This document shows, piece after piece, positions 28,445 through 30,181 of a stretch of 30,181 nucleotides of DNA (the first letter of the stretch is position 1; every line of letters starts with the position of its first letter). The DNA lies in contig CALJMO010000040.1 of NCBI GenBank assembly GCA_937982065.1, positions 1-30,181 of the forward strand, in the 5' to 3' direction. The DNA comes from an uncultured Collinsella sp. GTDB lineage: Bacteria; Actinomycetota; Coriobacteriia; Coriobacteriales; Coriobacteriaceae. The position numbers and the translations under genes were made by a program. Below the pieces are notes generated by a model that was given only the letters and a program-made list of their open reading frames with translations, did no database searches and was not told the origin of the DNA.

Positions 28445-30160
28445 CTATTGTGCCGAGCCCGCGACGGGCTCAAAATGCTTGTCCTTAACAGCAGCTGCCA
28501 AGCGATCTGCCAGATTGCGTACGCGCGGATCCAGGCGCGCGGCACCCGGATTGACAAAGAAGCGCGCCGTGCAGTCCATAATGCGACCAGTAATAACCAG
28601 GTCGTTATCGCGCAGGGTGGCGCCCGTGGCGGTAATGTCCACGATACGGTCGGTCATACCGACGATGGGGCCCAGCTCGATATTGCCGTGCAGCGAGACG
28701 ATATCGGCATTCACGCCACGCTCGGCATACCAGGCGCTCGCGATGCGCGGATACTTGGTGGCCACACGAAGCGACCCGCGACGGGCATAGTTGCGCTCGG
28801 CCTGGCCAGCGCGCCACGCGGGCTCTGCCTCGATAAACGTGCACAGGCCGTAGCCCAGATCGACCAGCTGCAGCAAGTTGAGGTCTGCCTCGATGAGCGA
28901 GTCCCAGCCACAGATGCCGCAATCGGCACCACCACAGCCCACAAAAGCGGGCGCGTCGCTGGGACGCACGATGACAAACTCGATATCGCCGACCGTGCCC
29001 TCGCCGGCACGCGTGTCGCGACCGCGCACAATCAGGTGACGGCCGGGGTCGCGCAGCTCAGAGACGTCCAGGCCCGCGGCCTCGAGCACGTCGAGCGTGT
29101 CGGCCTTAAGCGAGCCCTTGGGCACGGCGATGCGTAGCGGGCCTTCGGCGCCGCGGCCCACGGCGTGGTCACCATCGGAGGCGGCGTCCTCGGCAGAGGT
29201 GCACGCGGCCTCCAGACGCTCGAGCGAAAAGGCGAAGCCCGCCGCCGGCACCTCGATGCCGTCGCCGAACGCGCCGGTAAAGATAGAGTCGTAGCGACCG
29301 CCCGAGCCCACCGGATCGGGCAGGCCACCGGCATAGGCCTTAAAGACCAGGCCCGTGTAGTAATCGAAAGAATTCATAATGGAAAAGTCGAAGGACAGCA
29401 CCTGAGCGTCCTCGGGCGCCAGGCCCTCGACCAGGGCACGCAGCTCGCGCGTCAGCGGCGCGACGATGCCGGCAGCCTCCAGCAGCGCATCCACGCGGTC
29501 GAGCACCTCGGCACCACCGTGCAGGCGCGGCAGCTCGCTAATGGCGGCCTTGACGGCATCGGACTCGGCGCTTGCCGCCACGCGGGCATCGAGGCCCACA
29601 AAGTCGTTGGCGTGCACGCAGCGCAGAGCCTCGGCAGCCAGCTCGCGATCCTCGCACGCCGCGAGCAGCTCCTTAAACGGGCGCACGCTACCTGCGATAA
29701 TGCGCGCATCGGGCAGCGCCAACTTGCGAACGGCCTCGGCCACCAGCGAGACGATCTCGACATCGCCCGCGGTATCGCCCGCGCCGATGAGCTCAAAACC
29801 CAGCTGGGTAAATTGACGCGAACCGCCGGCATTGCGCTGGCATTCGCGAACCACCGGCGCCTCATAGCGCAGGCGCAGCGGCAAGTCGGCCGCGCGCATG
29901 CGGGTCGAGACCAAACGCACGATCGGCAACGTATTGTCGGGACGAACCACCAACAAGCGGCCGTCATCGTCAAAAAGCTTAAACGGCGTGTCCGCGATAC
30001 GGCCGCCCTCCTCGAGCGAGCCCTTGTCCTCGAGCAGCGGCGTCTCAACCGGCAGATAATTATGCTCCCTAAAGCAGCCCTTCACCGTCAGCGCAATCTC
30101 CTCGCGCGCCTGAGCCTCCTCGGGCAATATGTCCCGGAATCCCCACGGTGTGGCCGTCAT
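28445..30160 (-). CDS. fused HisZ-HisG ATP phosphoribosyltransferase
   Basis: First enzyme of histidine synthesis: joins ATP and PRPP to give PR-ATP. The 571-aa chain holds two units normally made separately. Residues 1-320 are HisZ, the HisS-like regulatory subunit: PWGFRDILPEEA at the start, motif 2 LRYEAPVVRE (98-107) and motif 3 AAGFAFSLERL (306-316). A charged linker (about 321-340) leads to short-form HisG: LRIAVPKGSL (342-351), GADCGICGWDS (411-421), VATKYPRIASAWYAERG (466-482) and the PRPP loop RIVDITATGATLRDNDL (505-521). HisG here lacks the long-form regulatory domain, which fits the HisZ-dependent type. No stop or frameshift separates the parts. GAGGAGG lies 8 bases before the ATG. 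It is the first his gene in this window, 105 bases before hisD. Confidence 0.95.
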   Translation of the reverse strand: MTATPWGFRDILPEEAQAREEIALTVKGCFREHNYLPVETPLLEDKGSLEEGGRIADTPFKLFDDDGRLLVVRPDNTLPIVRLVSTRMRAADLPLRLRYEAPVVRECQRNAGGSRQFTQLGFELIGAGDTAGDVEIVSLVAEAVRKLALPDARIIAGSVRPFKELLAACEDRELAAEALRCVHANDFVGLDARVAASAESDAVKAAISELPRLHGGAEVLDRVDALLEAAGIVAPLTRELRALVEGLAPEDAQVLSFDFSIMNSFDYYTGLVFKAYAGGLPDPVGSGGRYDSIFTGAFGDGIEVPAAGFAFSLERLEAACTSAEDAASDGDHAVGRGAEGPLRIAVPKGSLKADTLDVLEAAGLDVSELRDPGRHLIVRGRDTRAGEGTVGDIEFVIVRPSDAPAFVGCGGADCGICGWDSLIEADLNLLQLVDLGYGLCTFIEAEPAWRAGQAERNYARRGSLRVATKYPRIASAWYAERGVNADIVSLHGNIELGPIVGMTDRIVDITATGATLRDNDLVITGRIMDCTARFFVNPGAARLDPRVRNLADRLAAAVKDKHFEPVAGSAQ

Positions 30161-30181
30161 CTGGTGAGCCTCCTCATGCTG

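Noticed and set aside
25543..29137. Long plus-strand frames (529 and 752 aa) opposite hisC, hisD and hisZG
   Set aside because: They are antisense to genes with intact catalytic motifs, and their sequence is low-complexity Ala/Gly/His/Arg as expected for the reverse strand of GC-rich genes.

Overview
The window is high-GC, densely packed bacterial chromosome. The likely source is an actinobacterium of the class Coriobacteriia, with a Collinsella-like gut organism the best guess. This rests on GC-rich codon use, a mazG-eno-divIC-ppx order that matches the actinobacterial block around Mycobacterium tuberculosis Rv1021-Rv1026, a leaderless-looking promoter, and several families of short intergenic palindromes. 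The genus is an inference; no rRNA or other taxonomic marker is present.

Layout. 1-3.4 kb: a hypothetical protein, purH (last two steps of IMP synthesis) and a GNAT acetyltransferase. 3.5-7.0 kb: a DUF2207 membrane protein, a candidate small structured RNA, and gluQ (tRNA-Asp queuosine modification). 7.1-7.9 kb: a compact TacA/TacT-type toxin-antitoxin pair behind a promoter whose spacer is a perfect palindrome. 7.9-9.0 kb: a metallophosphoesterase and a small two-helix membrane protein. 9.2-12.0 kb: a DUF4342 membrane protein followed by an OmpR-type response regulator and its histidine kinase, closed by a strong bidirectional terminator. 12.1-12.8 kb: a lone galactitol-type PTS EIIB with a VOC-fold protein. 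12.9-15.2 kb: a membrane-anchored helical-repeat protein, tRNA-Leu(UAA), and a DUF4143 ATPase preceded by a 33-bp tandem array of operator-like palindromes. 15.3-20.7 kb (minus strand): larC2-like, yfcE, mazG, then eno, divIC and ppx. 21.0-30.2 kb: a PHP-family histidinol phosphatase (plus strand), converging on a nine-cistron histidine operon on the minus strand, hisZ-hisG (fused), hisD, hisC, hisB, hisH, hisA, hisF, hisI, hisE.

The fused hisZG plus the PHP phosphatase give every enzyme needed from PRPP and ATP to histidine. The IGPD-only HisB lacks a phosphatase domain, and the PHP protein supplies that step. AICAR released by HisF/HisH is a substrate of PurH, though purH lies 20 kb away. 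Most genes are well-known housekeeping families.

The less ordinary material is the HisZ-HisG fusion, the toxin-antitoxin operator, the palindrome array before the DUF4143 ATPase, and several classes of short inverted or direct repeats. Many of these repeats carry a GGGAC/GTCCC core and sit within about 20 bp of gene stop codons, sometimes including the stop codon. All assignments come from reading the sequence and recalling family motifs; no database search was possible.
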